Counted from the first letter of the stretch, positions 13,774 to 22,962 are shown. The stretch: DNA of 32,665 nt from an uncultured Candidatus Melainabacteria bacterium (GCA_934700385.1 CAKUXO010000016.1:1-32665); one strand, 5' to 3'. Notes: a model not told the origin generated them from the letters alone. A program made the numbers and translations.

Positions 13774-15669
13774 TTACGATTGTTGTTCACGTCTTCTTTT
13801 AACATCTTCAATTAAATTATCAAATTCTTCAGCGTTAACTGTTTCATGTTCAAGTAAAGACATCGCTAGTTCTTGTAAAATATCACGATTTTGAGTAAGA
13901 ATGTTTTTCGCTAAAAGATATTTTTCATCAATAATCTTTTTAACTTCAACATCAAGCTCATAAGCAACTTGTTCAGAATAATCTTTTGTTTGACCAAAAT
14001 CACGACCCATAAACACATGTTCTTGAGGTTCGCCATAAGTCATGCTGCCCATTTTATCTGACATACCCCATTGTGAAACCATTTTTCTTGCAAGTTTTGT
14101 TGCTCTTTGCATATCGTTAGATGCACCTGTTGAAACATTATCGCCATAGATAAGTTCTTCTGCTACACGTCCACCTAAAAGGTCTGTAATATGAGCTAAA
14201 AGTTTTCTTTTTGTTTGATGTTTTGAATCGTCTTTTGGAGTGTACCAAGTTAAGCCAAGGGCTCTGCCACGAGGGATTATAGAGATTTTTTGAACTTCCT
14301 CACAATCTTCTAAAAGTTTTAAGATAACGGCATGACCAGCTTCATGGTAACTTGTTCTTTCTTTATCTTCTTGAGTTAAAACAGTCGATTTCTTTTCTAT
14401 ACCTGCAATAACTCTATCGATTGATTTATCTATATCTGCCATAGAAATCGAGTCGTTATTATTTCTAGCAGCTAAAAGTGCCGCTTCATTTAAAAGATTT
14501 TTTAAATCTGCGCCTGTGAACCCTGGAACTCTTTTAGCTAGAGCTTTTAAGTCAACATCAGGTGCTAAAATTTTATTTTTAGCGTGGACTTTAAGGATTT
14601 CTTCTCTACCTTTAACATCTGGTTCATTAACATAAATTTGTCTATCAAATCTTCCTGGGCGTAATAATGCGCTATCAAGGATATCAGGTCTGTTTGTTGC
14701 AGCAATTACAATGATGTTTGTGCTTTCATCAAAACCATCCATTTCAACTAAAAGTTGGTTTAGAGTTTGTTCACGTTCATCATGACCGCCACCCATGCCT
14801 GCGCCACGTTGACGACCAACGGCATCAATTTCATCTATAAAAATCATACAAGGTTGATGTTTTTTTGCTTGTTCAAATAAATCACGAACACGGCTTGCAC
14901 CAACACCGACAAACATTTCAACGAAATCTGAACCTGATATTGAAAAAAATGGTACCCCGGCTTCACCTGCAACAGCCTTTGCCATAAGGGTTTTACCTGT
15001 CCCAGGAGCGCCAACAAGAAGAACGCCTTTTGGAATTTTAGCGCCAAGTTTTGTATATTTTTCACTGTTTTTTAAGAAATCAACAATTTCTTCAAGCTCT
15101 TGTCTTTCTTCATCAATGCCTGCGACATCTTTAAAAGTGATTTTAATTTTATCATCTTGAAGAAGTTTTGCCTTTGATTTACCAAAGTTAAAGGCTGATG
15201 AACCTGTTTGTTGAATACCTTTTAAAATTAAAATTATCATTATGATAACAAAAATTACAGGAATTATAACAGAGCCTAAAACGCTCATCCAAGAGCCATC
15301 TTGAGGTTTTTGGATGTTTATTTCAACATTGTTATCTTTTAATAAATCGATTAATTCTTCATTTTGTTCAGGAATTTGAACTTTAAATTGTGCTTTTGGG
15401 GCTTTTTCTTGAAGTTTATTAATGTTTAAAGGATTGGTGTTTTGAGTTGGTTTTGCGGTTTTTTGAGGCTCATCTGCCTTTGGAGTAGCCCTTAATTCAC
15501 CTTTTGAAATTACAACACTTTCAATTTGTTTCATTTGAACTTTGTTCAAAAATTGGCTATATGAAATTTCGCTTGTTGAAGTATTCGGTCCTTCAAATGC
15601 TATTGAAAGCAGCGCAATTAGTATTATAGCAATAATTACCACAATTCCTGTTGATTGATTTTTATTCAT
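13774..15669 (-). CDS. ftsH: ATP-dependent zinc metalloprotease FtsH
   Basis: Membrane-anchored AAA+ protease that degrades misfolded membrane and some regulatory proteins. 631 residues: membrane segment 1 at about 8-24, an extracytoplasmic domain, membrane segment 2 at about 128-150, AAA domain with Walker A GAPGTGKT (220-227), Walker B FIDEID (277-282) and second region of homology NRPD...GRFDRQ (about 326-344). The M41 zinc motif HEAGH is at 442-446, with the third ligand expected at D519 (TGASNDMQRAT). The extracytoplasmic loop has a Pro/Lys/Gln insert (KADEPQKTAKPTQN). GAGG stands before the ATG. The gene is alone in its transcript, with a terminator behind it and folK divergent. Confidence 0.98.
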   Translation of the reverse strand: MNKNQSTGIVVIIAIILIALLSIAFEGPNTSTSEISYSQFLNKVQMKQIESVVISKGELRATPKADEPQKTAKPTQNTNPLNINKLQEKAPKAQFKVQIPEQNEELIDLLKDNNVEINIQKPQDGSWMSVLGSVIIPVIFVIIMIILILKGIQQTGSSAFNFGKSKAKLLQDDKIKITFKDVAGIDEERQELEEIVDFLKNSEKYTKLGAKIPKGVLLVGAPGTGKTLMAKAVAGEAGVPFFSISGSDFVEMFVGVGASRVRDLFEQAKKHQPCMIFIDEIDAVGRQRGAGMGGGHDEREQTLNQLLVEMDGFDESTNIIVIAATNRPDILDSALLRPGRFDRQIYVNEPDVKGREEILKVHAKNKILAPDVDLKALAKRVPGFTGADLKNLLNEAALLAARNNNDSISMADIDKSIDRVIAGIEKKSTVLTQEDKERTSYHEAGHAVILKLLEDCEEVQKISIIPRGRALGLTWYTPKDDSKHQTKRKLLAHITDLLGGRVAEELIYGDNVSTGASNDMQRATKLARKMVSQWGMSDKMGSMTYGEPQEHVFMGRDFGQTKDYSEQVAYELDVEVKKIIDEKYLLAKNILTQNRDILQELAMSLLEHETVNAEEFDNLIEDVKRRREQQS

Positions 15670-15752
15670 AAAATCCTCTTAAAAAACTAACATATTGATA
15701 TTATAGCAAAAGAATTATAAAATGTTAAATATAAAGATTGGAAAGAAAAAAT

Positions 15753-16259
15753 ATGGCACGAGCTTTTTTATCTCTAGGGTCAAACCTAGGGGACAGATTA
15801 TCAAACATTCAGCAAGCAGTAGCACTTTTTGGAATGTCTGATAAAGTTAAAATTGTTAAGACATCTTCATTCTATGAAACGCAGCCTTGGGGAAATTCAA
15901 ACCAGCCTTGGTTTTTAAATGCTGCTATGGCGGTTGATACAAACCTTTCTCCTATGGAGCTTTTAAATTTTTGTCAAAGTGTTGAATTTCAACTTGGCAG
16001 AAAAAGAGACGGTAAAAAATGGTGTCCTAGAACAATTGATATCGATATTTTGACTTATGATGATAAAATTATTTCTGAAGGTGAAAAGCTCGTTATTCCT
16101 CATCCATTTATGCACTTAAGAGCGTTTGTTTTGGTGCCTATGCTTGAAGTTAAACAGGATTTAGTTCATCCTGTTTTTAATAAAACAATTTCAGATTTAT
16201 ATGATGAATTAGATAATCCTGAGGATGTGTTTTTATATGGAACAGTTATCCCAAAATAA
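15753..16259 (+). CDS. folK: 6-hydroxymethyl-7,8-dihydropterin pyrophosphokinase (HPPK)
   Basis: Transfers pyrophosphate from ATP to hydroxymethyl-dihydropterin in folate synthesis. 168 residues. It opens with the family LSLGSNLGDR, continues with SSFYETQPWG and ends its core with RDGKKWCPRTIDIDIL, holding the R-x-x-D-I-D-I signature, then IPHPFMHLRAFVLVPM. GGAAAG eight bases before the ATG at 15753 decides the start over an upstream in-frame TTG at 15738. folP and folB are not next to it; the following gene overlaps its 3' end. Confidence 0.95.
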   Translation: MARAFLSLGSNLGDRLSNIQQAVALFGMSDKVKIVKTSSFYETQPWGNSNQPWFLNAAMAVDTNLSPMELLNFCQSVEFQLGRKRDGKKWCPRTIDIDILTYDDKIISEGEKLVIPHPFMHLRAFVLVPMLEVKQDLVHPVFNKTISDLYDELDNPEDVFLYGTVIPK

Positions 16260-17373
16260 AATTTTTAAAATAGGGATAGTTGTGGGCGGTCCAAGCGGGA
16301 TTTATTGTGCTTTAAATATTTTAAAAAATTTTGAAGATAAGAAGTTTAGAGGTTTTAAAATATATATTTTTGAAAAATCTCAAATTTTAAAAACAATTCT
16401 TCCGACGGGTAATTTTAGATGTAACATTACAAATAACATCTATGATATTAATGAATTTGTTTTAAATTATCCTCGTGGGCAAAAATTTTTATATTCTTTA
16501 TTTTCAAGGCATTTTAACTATGATAGTATTGAATTTTTTAATTCAATCGGGATTAAAACTTATGTTCAAGATGATAATCGTGTTTTTCCTATAAGCAACA
16601 GTTCTTCTGATGTTAGAGAAAAAATGCTTAATCAATTGAAAAAATATAAAAATGTTCAATTTGTTAATAAAAAAATTAATTCTTATTCTGAATTAAAAAA
16701 TTTTGATTGTGTTGTGGTTTCTTGTGGTTCAAGAGGGGCAGCTGAATTAATTAAATCAACAGAACATAAAATAATTGAATTTAAAAAAGCACTTTGCGCT
16801 CTTGATATTGAAAATAATATTTATCCCCAAGGGGTTAGTGTTAGCTCGCTTGATGGTGATTTTATTTTTACAAAATATGGAATTTCAGGGCCCTTGGCTT
16901 TTAAAATTTCATCTTATAATGCTTATAAAAAAATGCCTTATGAAATTGAAATTAAATTATTTGATGAAAAAGAATTGTTTAGTTTAATTGAAAAATTCCC
17001 TAAAAAATCAATAGGCAATTTGGTTTCAAATTTTATCCCTAAATCACTTTCAAAAGCAATTGTAAAAGATTATTCAAAAAATTCTTGTGAAATTTCAAAA
17101 GAAAAAATAAAAGAATACTCAACTTTGAAATTAAAAATAATTTCAACTAAGCAAGATGGCGAAATTGTGAATGCTGGCGGAGTTGAGCTTAATGAATTAG
17201 ATAAAAATTGTAAGTCTAAAATAAAATCTAACCTTTGGTTTTGCGGTGAAGTTTTAAATATAGACGGACTTTGCGGCGGTTTTAACTTGCAAAATTGCTG
17301 GTCAAGCGCTTGGGTGGTTGCAAAAGATATTGAAAGTTTTATAATTAAGAAATCAAATAATAAAGGAAATTAA
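16237..17373 (+). CDS. HI0933/YtfG-type NAD(P)/FAD-dependent oxidoreductase (BaiN-like flavoprotein)
   Basis: About 378 residues. The C-terminal signature is clear: NAGGVELNELD, then LWFCGEVLNIDGLCGGFNLQNCWSSAWV, as in the HI0933 flavoprotein family. TGNFRCNITN and RVFPISNSSSDV, typical of the family, are also present. Biochemical role of most members is unsettled. Oddity: the nucleotide-binding motif reads IVVGGPSG, so the first glycine of GxGxxG is valine (GTG where GGG would give glycine). Start: the ATG at 16237 overlaps folK by 23 bp; an ATG at 16225 touches GAGG and is less likely. Codon use is very AT-rich. Next is lpd, 6 bp away. Confidence 0.85.
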   Translation: MEQLSQNKIFKIGIVVGGPSGIYCALNILKNFEDKKFRGFKIYIFEKSQILKTILPTGNFRCNITNNIYDINEFVLNYPRGQKFLYSLFSRHFNYDSIEFFNSIGIKTYVQDDNRVFPISNSSSDVREKMLNQLKKYKNVQFVNKKINSYSELKNFDCVVVSCGSRGAAELIKSTEHKIIEFKKALCALDIENNIYPQGVSVSSLDGDFIFTKYGISGPLAFKISSYNAYKKMPYEIEIKLFDEKELFSLIEKFPKKSIGNLVSNFIPKSLSKAIVKDYSKNSCEISKEKIKEYSTLKLKIISTKQDGEIVNAGGVELNELDKNCKSKIKSNLWFCGEVLNIDGLCGGFNLQNCWSSAWVVAKDIESFIIKKSNNKGN

Positions 17374-17379
17374 TATAAA

Positions 17380-18699
17380 ATGTATGATTTAGCTGTGATT
17401 GGACTAGGACCTGCGGGGCTTGAAGCAATTAAAGTTGCACTTAAAAATGATTTAAAAGTTGTTGCTTTTGAAGATAAAGAGCTTGGGGGGACTTGCTTGA
17501 ATGTTGGATGTGTGCCTACAAAAGCAATTTTACACACGGCTGAAATTTTGCATTGTCTTAAAGATTCATCAAAAATCGGCATTGATTTTTTTGCAAAACC
17601 AACTTGCAACTGGGCAAATATTTTAGATAGAAAAATGGATATTGTTTCAAAATTCACTAAAACTTTAAATTCTTCTTTGCCTAAAAAAATTACTTTAGTT
17701 AAAGCAAAAGCTGAACTTGTTTTAACAGATGATGAAATTCAAATTGTGGCGGATGATAATATTTATGAAGCAAAAAATATTATCCTTGCAACTGGTTCAA
17801 GCCCAATTGAACTCCCTAATTTAAAATTTGACCATAAATTCATTGTGTCATCTGATGATGTTTTTAAACTTGAAAAATTACCAAAAAGAGTTGCAATTGT
17901 TGGAAGTGGCGCAATTGGGCTTGAATGGGCAAAAATATTTTCTGAATTTGATGTTGAAACAACTTTAATTGAAAAAGCGCCAAGTTTAGCGCCAGCTATG
18001 GATATCGATATTCAAAAAAGAGTTGAAAGAATTTTAAAATTATCTAACATTAAATTTTATAAAAATGATTTTATTTCTGAAATTAATGATAAAAAACTTA
18101 AATTAAATTCAGGAGTTGAATTTGAAGTGGATACGGTTCTACTTGCAGTTGGAAGAAAGCCTAATTTACCTGAAATACCGGTTTCAGGTTGTTGCGAAAA
18201 CTATAAAATTAAGGTTTATGAAGATTATTCAACAGATTTTGAAAATCTTTATGTGGTAGGGGACGCCAACCGTGAAATAATGCTTGCGCATGCTGCTTCA
18301 AATCAAGCAAAACAAGTTGTTGAAAAAATTGTTTCAAATAAAAAAATTGAAAAAAAACCAGTTCCGGCGGTGATTTACACCACTCCTGAAATTGCTTCAA
18401 TTGGGTTAAAAGAACAAGATATTAAAGAAGATGAAAAATCTTCATATAAAATAAATAAAATTTTACTTTCTTCAATTGCAAAACCTTGGTGTGATAACGC
18501 TTATGACGGTTTTGTTAAAGTAATTGTAAAAGATAATTTAATTCTAGGAGCGCACATTGTTTCAAAAGAAGCAAGTGCTTTGATTTCAATTTTTAGTGTA
18601 ATAATAAGTGCTAAATTAACGGTTGATGAAGTTAGGGATATGATTTTCCCCCATCCAAGTTTTGCTGAAACAGTTTTAGAGGTTTTAGAAAATGTGTAG
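17380..18699 (+). CDS. lpd: Dihydrolipoamide dehydrogenase (E3)
   Basis: Reoxidises protein-bound dihydrolipoamide with NAD+ in 2-oxoacid dehydrogenase and glycine cleavage complexes. FAD-binding VIGLGPAGLEA opens the protein; the redox disulfide is GGTCLNVGCVPTK near residues 38-50; the NAD-binding motif is VGSGAIGLEWA; a second FAD contact is LYVVGDANRE; and the active-site base is in FPHPSFAE near the C-terminus. 439 residues is on the short side (usually 455-475), with small losses rather than a missing domain. It overlaps lipA by 8 bp, so lipoate synthesis and lipoate use are translationally coupled. No E1, E2, GcvH or LipB gene is nearby. Soluble and cytoplasmic. Confidence 0.93.
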   Translation: MYDLAVIGLGPAGLEAIKVALKNDLKVVAFEDKELGGTCLNVGCVPTKAILHTAEILHCLKDSSKIGIDFFAKPTCNWANILDRKMDIVSKFTKTLNSSLPKKITLVKAKAELVLTDDEIQIVADDNIYEAKNIILATGSSPIELPNLKFDHKFIVSSDDVFKLEKLPKRVAIVGSGAIGLEWAKIFSEFDVETTLIEKAPSLAPAMDIDIQKRVERILKLSNIKFYKNDFISEINDKKLKLNSGVEFEVDTVLLAVGRKPNLPEIPVSGCCENYKIKVYEDYSTDFENLYVVGDANREIMLAHAASNQAKQVVEKIVSNKKIEKKPVPAVIYTTPEIASIGLKEQDIKEDEKSSYKINKILLSSIAKPWCDNAYDGFVKVIVKDNLILGAHIVSKEASALISIFSVIISAKLTVDEVRDMIFPHPSFAETVLEVLENV

Positions 18700-19579
18700 A
18701 AAAAAACTTCCAGATTATCTAAAAACTAAAATTGCTTCATTGGATAACGCTGAGTATAAAAAAGTTAGACAAATTTTAAAATTAAATTCTCTAAATACCG
18801 TTTGTGATGGCGCAAGATGTCCTAATAAATGCGAATGTTATTCATCAAAAACGGCAACTTTTTTAATTTTGGGTGAAACTTGTACAAGAAACTGTGCTTT
18901 TTGTAATATTAGCCAAAAAACCCCACTAGGGCTTGATTTAGATGAACCTAAGCATGTCGCTAAAGCTGTTTATGAACTTGGGCTTAAATATTGCGTTGTA
19001 ACTTCTGTTACTCGTGATGACCTTAAAGAAAACCATGACTTTGGTTCAATTCATTTTATGAACACAATTCAAGAAATAAGAAATCTTAATCCTGATGTTA
19101 AAATAGAGGTTTTAACCCCTGATTTTAAAGGGGATAAAGTTGCACTTGATAGAGTGATTGAAAAAAAACCAGATGTTTTTAATCATAACATTGAAACAGT
19201 TAAAAGATTATATCCAAAAGCTAGACAAATGGCGGATTATAACTGTACTTTAGATGTTTTAAAGTATGTTAAATCAAAAGGACTTATTGTTAAAACAGGT
19301 TTTATGCTTGGTTTAGGTGAAACATTAGATGAAATTAAAGAATTAATTTCAGATTTGGAAAAAGCCAAGGTTGATATTGTTACAATTGGGCAATATATTC
19401 AACCTTCAAAAAATCATCTTGAGGTTGAAAAATATTATACACCTGAAGAATTTAACAAATTGGCTGAATATGTTAAATCTAATTCAAATATAATTCCTGT
19501 GTCACATCCTTTAGCAAGAAGCTCATATAAGGCTTTTGAATCTTATAAGTTAGCTCTAGATAAAATGAATAAAAATTAG
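18692..19579 (+). CDS. lipA: Lipoyl synthase (radical SAM)
   Basis: Inserts two sulfurs into octanoylated lipoyl domains. 295 residues. Both iron-sulfur sites are intact: auxiliary cluster cysteines C38, C43 and C49 (CDGARCPNKCEC) and the radical SAM CxxxCxxC at C64, C68 and C71 (CTRNCAFC). The C-terminal RSSY motif, whose serine ligates the auxiliary cluster, is present (ARSSYKAF). VTSVTRDDL, HNIETVKRLYP and GFMLGLGET are family blocks. The ATG lies inside the last codons of lpd (8 bp overlap). A weak hairpin with T tract follows the stop. Confidence 0.97.
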   Translation: MCRKKLPDYLKTKIASLDNAEYKKVRQILKLNSLNTVCDGARCPNKCECYSSKTATFLILGETCTRNCAFCNISQKTPLGLDLDEPKHVAKAVYELGLKYCVVTSVTRDDLKENHDFGSIHFMNTIQEIRNLNPDVKIEVLTPDFKGDKVALDRVIEKKPDVFNHNIETVKRLYPKARQMADYNCTLDVLKYVKSKGLIVKTGFMLGLGETLDEIKELISDLEKAKVDIVTIGQYIQPSKNHLEVEKYYTPEEFNKLAEYVKSNSNIIPVSHPLARSSYKAFESYKLALDKMNKN

Positions 19580-19600
19580 AACAATTATTGTTCTTTTATT
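19578..19600. terminator. Weak bidirectional hairpin between lipA and the MerR gene
   Basis: AGAACAA / TTGTTCT (7 bp, 3-base loop) followed by TTTATT. It covers the lipA stop and the last codons of the opposing gene. Low GC, so termination strength is uncertain. Confidence 0.4.
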
Positions 19601-19974
19601 CTTCTACCTTTTTTAGCACACTTTTCAATATTATCTTCTTGTTTTTTAGTGTCAATTTTTGCTTTTAGCGCAATATTATTAACATATTCAAGATAATCTT
19701 GAGGATCTACGTTGTTTTCTTCAAGCATAGTTAAAATAATTTTAACGCCTGCAAGGTTAAGAGCAAGGTTTCTTGTTAAAAATAGAATTAACTTAGCTTT
19801 TTCAATGTCATCTAGCGTGTAATTTCTTCTATTTTTAGCAGATCTCTTAGGAGACAAGATACCTTCCTTGTCGTAAATTCTAAGTGTTCTTTGGTGTATA
19901 TTTAAGGTTGTTGCCACAGCACCTATTGGAAGAATAGGTAACTTTGTGTTTATTTCCTTGGTGCTTTTTATCAT
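19585..19974 (-). CDS. MerR-family regulator, HspR-like
   Basis: 129 residues. Helix-turn-helix and wing: ILPIGAVATTLNIHQRTLRIYDKEGILSPKRSAKNRRNYT, closely following the HspR pattern (xIxxVAxxxGIHPQTLRxYExxGLLxPxRTxGxxRRY), then ALNLAGVKIILTMLE, where the NLAGV motif is an HspR hallmark. HspR represses the dnaK/clpB regulon in other bacteria; no chaperone gene is adjacent here, so the target is unknown. The ATG at 19974 has GGAG seven bases before it; an in-frame TTG upstream overlaps that site. It is 16 bp downstream of rimO in the same direction. The basic tail (KKGRRIKEQ) lacks a known ligand site. Confidence 0.8.
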   Translation of the reverse strand: MIKSTKEINTKLPILPIGAVATTLNIHQRTLRIYDKEGILSPKRSAKNRRNYTLDDIEKAKLILFLTRNLALNLAGVKIILTMLEENNVDPQDYLEYVNNIALKAKIDTKKQEDNIEKCAKKGRRIKEQ

Positions 19975-19990
19975 TATAATCTCCAAATTT

Positions 19991-21298
19991 TTATTTTATA
20001 ATACCATATAAATCGTAACTTGTCGCCTTTGTAATTTTTACATTTACAATTTCCCCTGGAGTAAGATATTCTTTTGTTTTAATGTAAACAAGTCCATCCA
20101 CTTCTGGGGCGTCTTTATAGCTTCTTGCAACGATTTTGTTGTTGTCATGTATTTCTTCAATAATGCAAGGAATTTCTTTGCCTATTAAAGATTTGTTAAT
20201 TTCTAATGAAATTTCTTTTTGTAATTTCATTAGCTGACTTTTTCTTTTCTTTTTAACCGCCTGTTTAATTTGAGGTTTAAGAGAATATGCGTATGTATTT
20301 TTTTCTCTTGAATATGTAAATACACCCGCTCTATCAAATTTCATTTCCTTAACAAAGTCATATAAATCTTGATATTCTTCATCTGTTTCCATAGGATAGC
20401 CTACTATGAAAGTTGTTCTAATTGCAACATTTTTAATTTTTTCTCTGATTTTAGATATAAGCTCTCTATAATCTACAACAGGGCGCTTCATTCTTTTTAA
20501 AACCTCTGGGTTAGAATGTTGCAAAGGAATATCGATATATTTAACAACTTTATCAAGCGAATTAATTGTTTCCATTAATTTTTCATCAAAATTGGTCGGA
20601 TAAGCATACATCACCCTAATCCAATCTAATTCTTCAATTTTATTTAATTCTTCTAAAAGTTTATAAAGCATTGGCTTTTTATATAAATCAAGCCCATAAC
20701 TTGTTGTGTCTTGCGCTATTAGGATTATTTCTGCAACACCTTTTTTAGCAAGTTTTTTTGCTTCTTGAACAATATCTTCAATTTTTCTTGATTTATATGA
20801 GCCTCTTAATTGAGGAATAACGCAATAGCCACAGTTATAATAGCAGCCTTCTGCGATTTTTATATAGCTTGATGAACCTGTTGTAATTTGTTCTCTTTCA
20901 ATGTCTTCACGATAACAATAATCAGGTTTTTCAGATATTTCTATAAATTCTTTATCTTCAAGAGCTTCAAGAATTTTGTCATATTCACAAACGCCTATGA
21001 AATTTTTAATTTCAGGAAGAAGTTTTGGGAGTTCTTCTTTGTGTTTTTGAACTAAACATCCCGTTAAAATAATTCTTTTACCTTTTGCAATCATATCCAT
21101 GATTGAAGAAATACATTCTTTTTCAGCGTCATATATAAATGAACATGTGTTAACAATTACTGTTTTAATGTTGTCATCATAAGGGTCTAGGCTATATTTA
21201 TAACCATTTTTAACTAACAAACCAAGCATTAATTCCATATCGACAAGGTTTTTAGCACATCCAAATTGAAGTATTCCTATTGTTTCTTTTTCTTTCAT
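19991..21298 (-). CDS. rimO: Ribosomal protein S12 methylthiotransferase
   Basis: Radical SAM enzyme that methylthiolates an aspartate of ribosomal protein S12. 435 residues. N-terminal MTTase domain with FGCAKNLVDMELM (first cluster cysteine) and further cysteines at NTCSF and TGCLV; radical SAM motif CYYNCGYC near residue 152-159; GSYKSR after it; C-terminal TRAM domain (about 370-435). DWIRVMYAYPTNFDEKLM and the IPLQHSNPEVLKRMKR block favour RimO over MiaB. The start overlaps the preceding gene by 4 bp (ATGA) with AAGGA as ribosome site. Confidence 0.93.
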   Translation of the reverse strand: MKEKETIGILQFGCAKNLVDMELMLGLLVKNGYKYSLDPYDDNIKTVIVNTCSFIYDAEKECISSIMDMIAKGKRIILTGCLVQKHKEELPKLLPEIKNFIGVCEYDKILEALEDKEFIEISEKPDYCYREDIEREQITTGSSSYIKIAEGCYYNCGYCVIPQLRGSYKSRKIEDIVQEAKKLAKKGVAEIILIAQDTTSYGLDLYKKPMLYKLLEELNKIEELDWIRVMYAYPTNFDEKLMETINSLDKVVKYIDIPLQHSNPEVLKRMKRPVVDYRELISKIREKIKNVAIRTTFIVGYPMETDEEYQDLYDFVKEMKFDRAGVFTYSREKNTYAYSLKPQIKQAVKKKRKSQLMKLQKEISLEINKSLIGKEIPCIIEEIHDNNKIVARSYKDAPEVDGLVYIKTKEYLTPGEIVNVKITKATSYDLYGIIK

Positions 21299-22878
21299 TT
21301 TTTCCTTAGTTTAAATATTAAAGTCTTATAGCCCTTATCAATAATTTTAACCCTTGAATAATTATTAGCAATATGTTCACAAAAATCAATACCATAATCA
21401 TAACAAATTGTAGAAAAACCATAATCTGATGTATTTCTCGGATAAAAGATTAGAAAATTTGTCTTATTTTCATCTAATTTTTGAATTAAATTTTTATCTT
21501 CAAACGTTTCAAAATCCAATGGTGTGAATGTTGAATTTTTAAATTTCCACGGCTTTTGATAAATTAAATTAAAAATCTGTCCTTCCGGTAAAACAACAAA
21601 ATCTTGATTTTCTTTTATGTCATTTTTAATAAAATCCGTTACTTCTCTAGCTATAAAATAATCTTTTTCTTTAAGATAGATATTTCCTATGTTTGTTTTT
21701 AGGGGGAGTTTTTTATCGTTAATATTATGAATTAAATTAATTACATTAATGTTAATTAAAAGTGCGATTAAAATATAATTTAGAAAGTTTTTATCTAAAT
21801 TAAAGTGATTTTTTAAAAGAAGATAAATATAGAAAATATTTAAACTCCAGCCAAAATTTGAATAGCCATAAGGGTTTAGCGCAAAAATAGATTTTGAAGA
21901 AAAAATGAAACAAAATAAAAACAATAAAATTTCATTTTTATTTAATTTTTTAATTAAAAATAATGTTAATATACTTATAAAAATAAAGCCTAAATTAAGC
22001 GCTATTATTGGTTTTAAAAAGAAATAAGTGATAATTAATAAAATATAAAATAAGATTTTTTGTTTTTTAAAAATAAAATATAAAATCGTGTTTAAAATAA
22101 GAAAAATTAAACTGTTTAAAAAGTTAGATTTAAAATAATCAAAAGAAAAATAACTTCCCATAGCGCAATATAAATTTTTAATTGCAGCTGTATTAACCAT
22201 TTTTTTAATTATTAAAAAATTTTCAATTATATTAGATAAATTAACTCCGTTAAAAATAAAATATAACAATGGAAAAATTGGAATAATAATGAAAAATAGG
22301 CTATCTTTAAATTTAAAACTTTTATCTTTAATAATAAAATATAATGAAATTAAAAAAGTAACTATGAAAAACTCAATTCTTGAAGCAAAAATTAAACCTA
22401 AAGAAAAAAATAAAAGTTTATTTTTCTGATAAAGGATTGAATATAAAACTAGATATATCCCGAAAATTCCCCATAAAACGCTATATGAATATGGCAAAAT
22501 AAAACTAAAAGTCGAATTTGAAAAAACATTAACAGATACAAATAGAACACTAAAAATTAAAGCGGTTTTTTCATTAGTAAATTTTTTTAAAATATAGTAA
22601 AAAATTATAGAAATAAAATATGAAATAATTAATGCTTCAACTAAAAGTATATTAATATTAAAAAAGATTTTATATAAAAAAGCGTTAAAAATATAGCCAA
22701 AAGCCCCATAGATTAATAAAATATCTTTAACTAAAATTTCATTATTATTAATTTGAAAGGGGATATAGCTTTCTCTTGAAAAATCAATTAAAAAATTTCC
22801 GCATTTTCCATATAAAAAAATGCTAAAAATAAGAAAAACTATGCTAATTATAAAAAGATTAATTTTATCTTTTTTCAT
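21295..22878 (-). CDS. Polytopic membrane protein, GT-C glycosyltransferase-like
   Basis: 527 residues, extremely hydrophobic, about 11-13 membrane helices in residues 1-385, then a soluble C-terminal part of about 140 residues. After the first helix comes IDFSRESYIPFQINNNEILVKDI, which matches the (I/V)DFGRExYIPxxI...LYxDI loop of GT39-like membrane transferases that use polyprenyl-phosphate sugars. Such proteins act at the outer face of the inner membrane. Donor and acceptor cannot be inferred. No ribosome site; TATAAA six bases before the ATG suggests leaderless start. It overlaps rimO by 4 bp, so a surface-glycan gene leads a ribosome-modification operon. Very high A/T content with many Ile, Phe, Lys and Asn codons. 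Confidence 0.7.
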   Translation of the reverse strand: MKKDKINLFIISIVFLIFSIFLYGKCGNFLIDFSRESYIPFQINNNEILVKDILLIYGAFGYIFNAFLYKIFFNINILLVEALIISYFISIIFYYILKKFTNEKTALIFSVLFVSVNVFSNSTFSFILPYSYSVLWGIFGIYLVLYSILYQKNKLLFFSLGLIFASRIEFFIVTFLISLYFIIKDKSFKFKDSLFFIIIPIFPLLYFIFNGVNLSNIIENFLIIKKMVNTAAIKNLYCAMGSYFSFDYFKSNFLNSLIFLILNTILYFIFKKQKILFYILLIITYFFLKPIIALNLGFIFISILTLFLIKKLNKNEILLFLFCFIFSSKSIFALNPYGYSNFGWSLNIFYIYLLLKNHFNLDKNFLNYILIALLININVINLIHNINDKKLPLKTNIGNIYLKEKDYFIAREVTDFIKNDIKENQDFVVLPEGQIFNLIYQKPWKFKNSTFTPLDFETFEDKNLIQKLDENKTNFLIFYPRNTSDYGFSTICYDYGIDFCEHIANNYSRVKIIDKGYKTLIFKLRKK

Positions 22879-22884
22879 AAATTT

Positions 22885-22913
22885 TTTATAACAAATATCT
22901 TTATTTTAGGCAA
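22885..22913 (-). promoter_or_regulatory. Promoter of the GT-C-like/rimO operon, placed for a leaderless transcript
   Basis: Minus strand: TTGCCT, 17 bases, TATAAA, then six bases to the ATG at 22878. The -35 overlaps, on the other strand, the TAGGCAA box of the divergent gene, so a factor bound there could switch both genes. Confidence 0.45.
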
Positions 22914-22940
22914 TTTTTTAACAAAAAAATACTTTATTAT
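22907..22940 (+). promoter_or_regulatory. TAGGCAATTTTTTA box and downstream element of the gene at 22963
   Basis: TAGGCAATTTTTTA followed, after a short variable stretch, by AAAATACTTTATT and TATATT. Aligned without gaps with the region before the gene at 25125, 28 of 32 bases agree. GGAG precedes the ATG. Confidence 0.55.
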
Positions 22941-22962
22941 ATTATCTTACGGAGAATAAAAT

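Noticed and set aside
22907..22940. Shared box as a sigma-54 promoter
   Set aside because: The sequence lacks the GG-N10-GC arrangement (TGGCAC-N5-TTGC) required for sigma-54.
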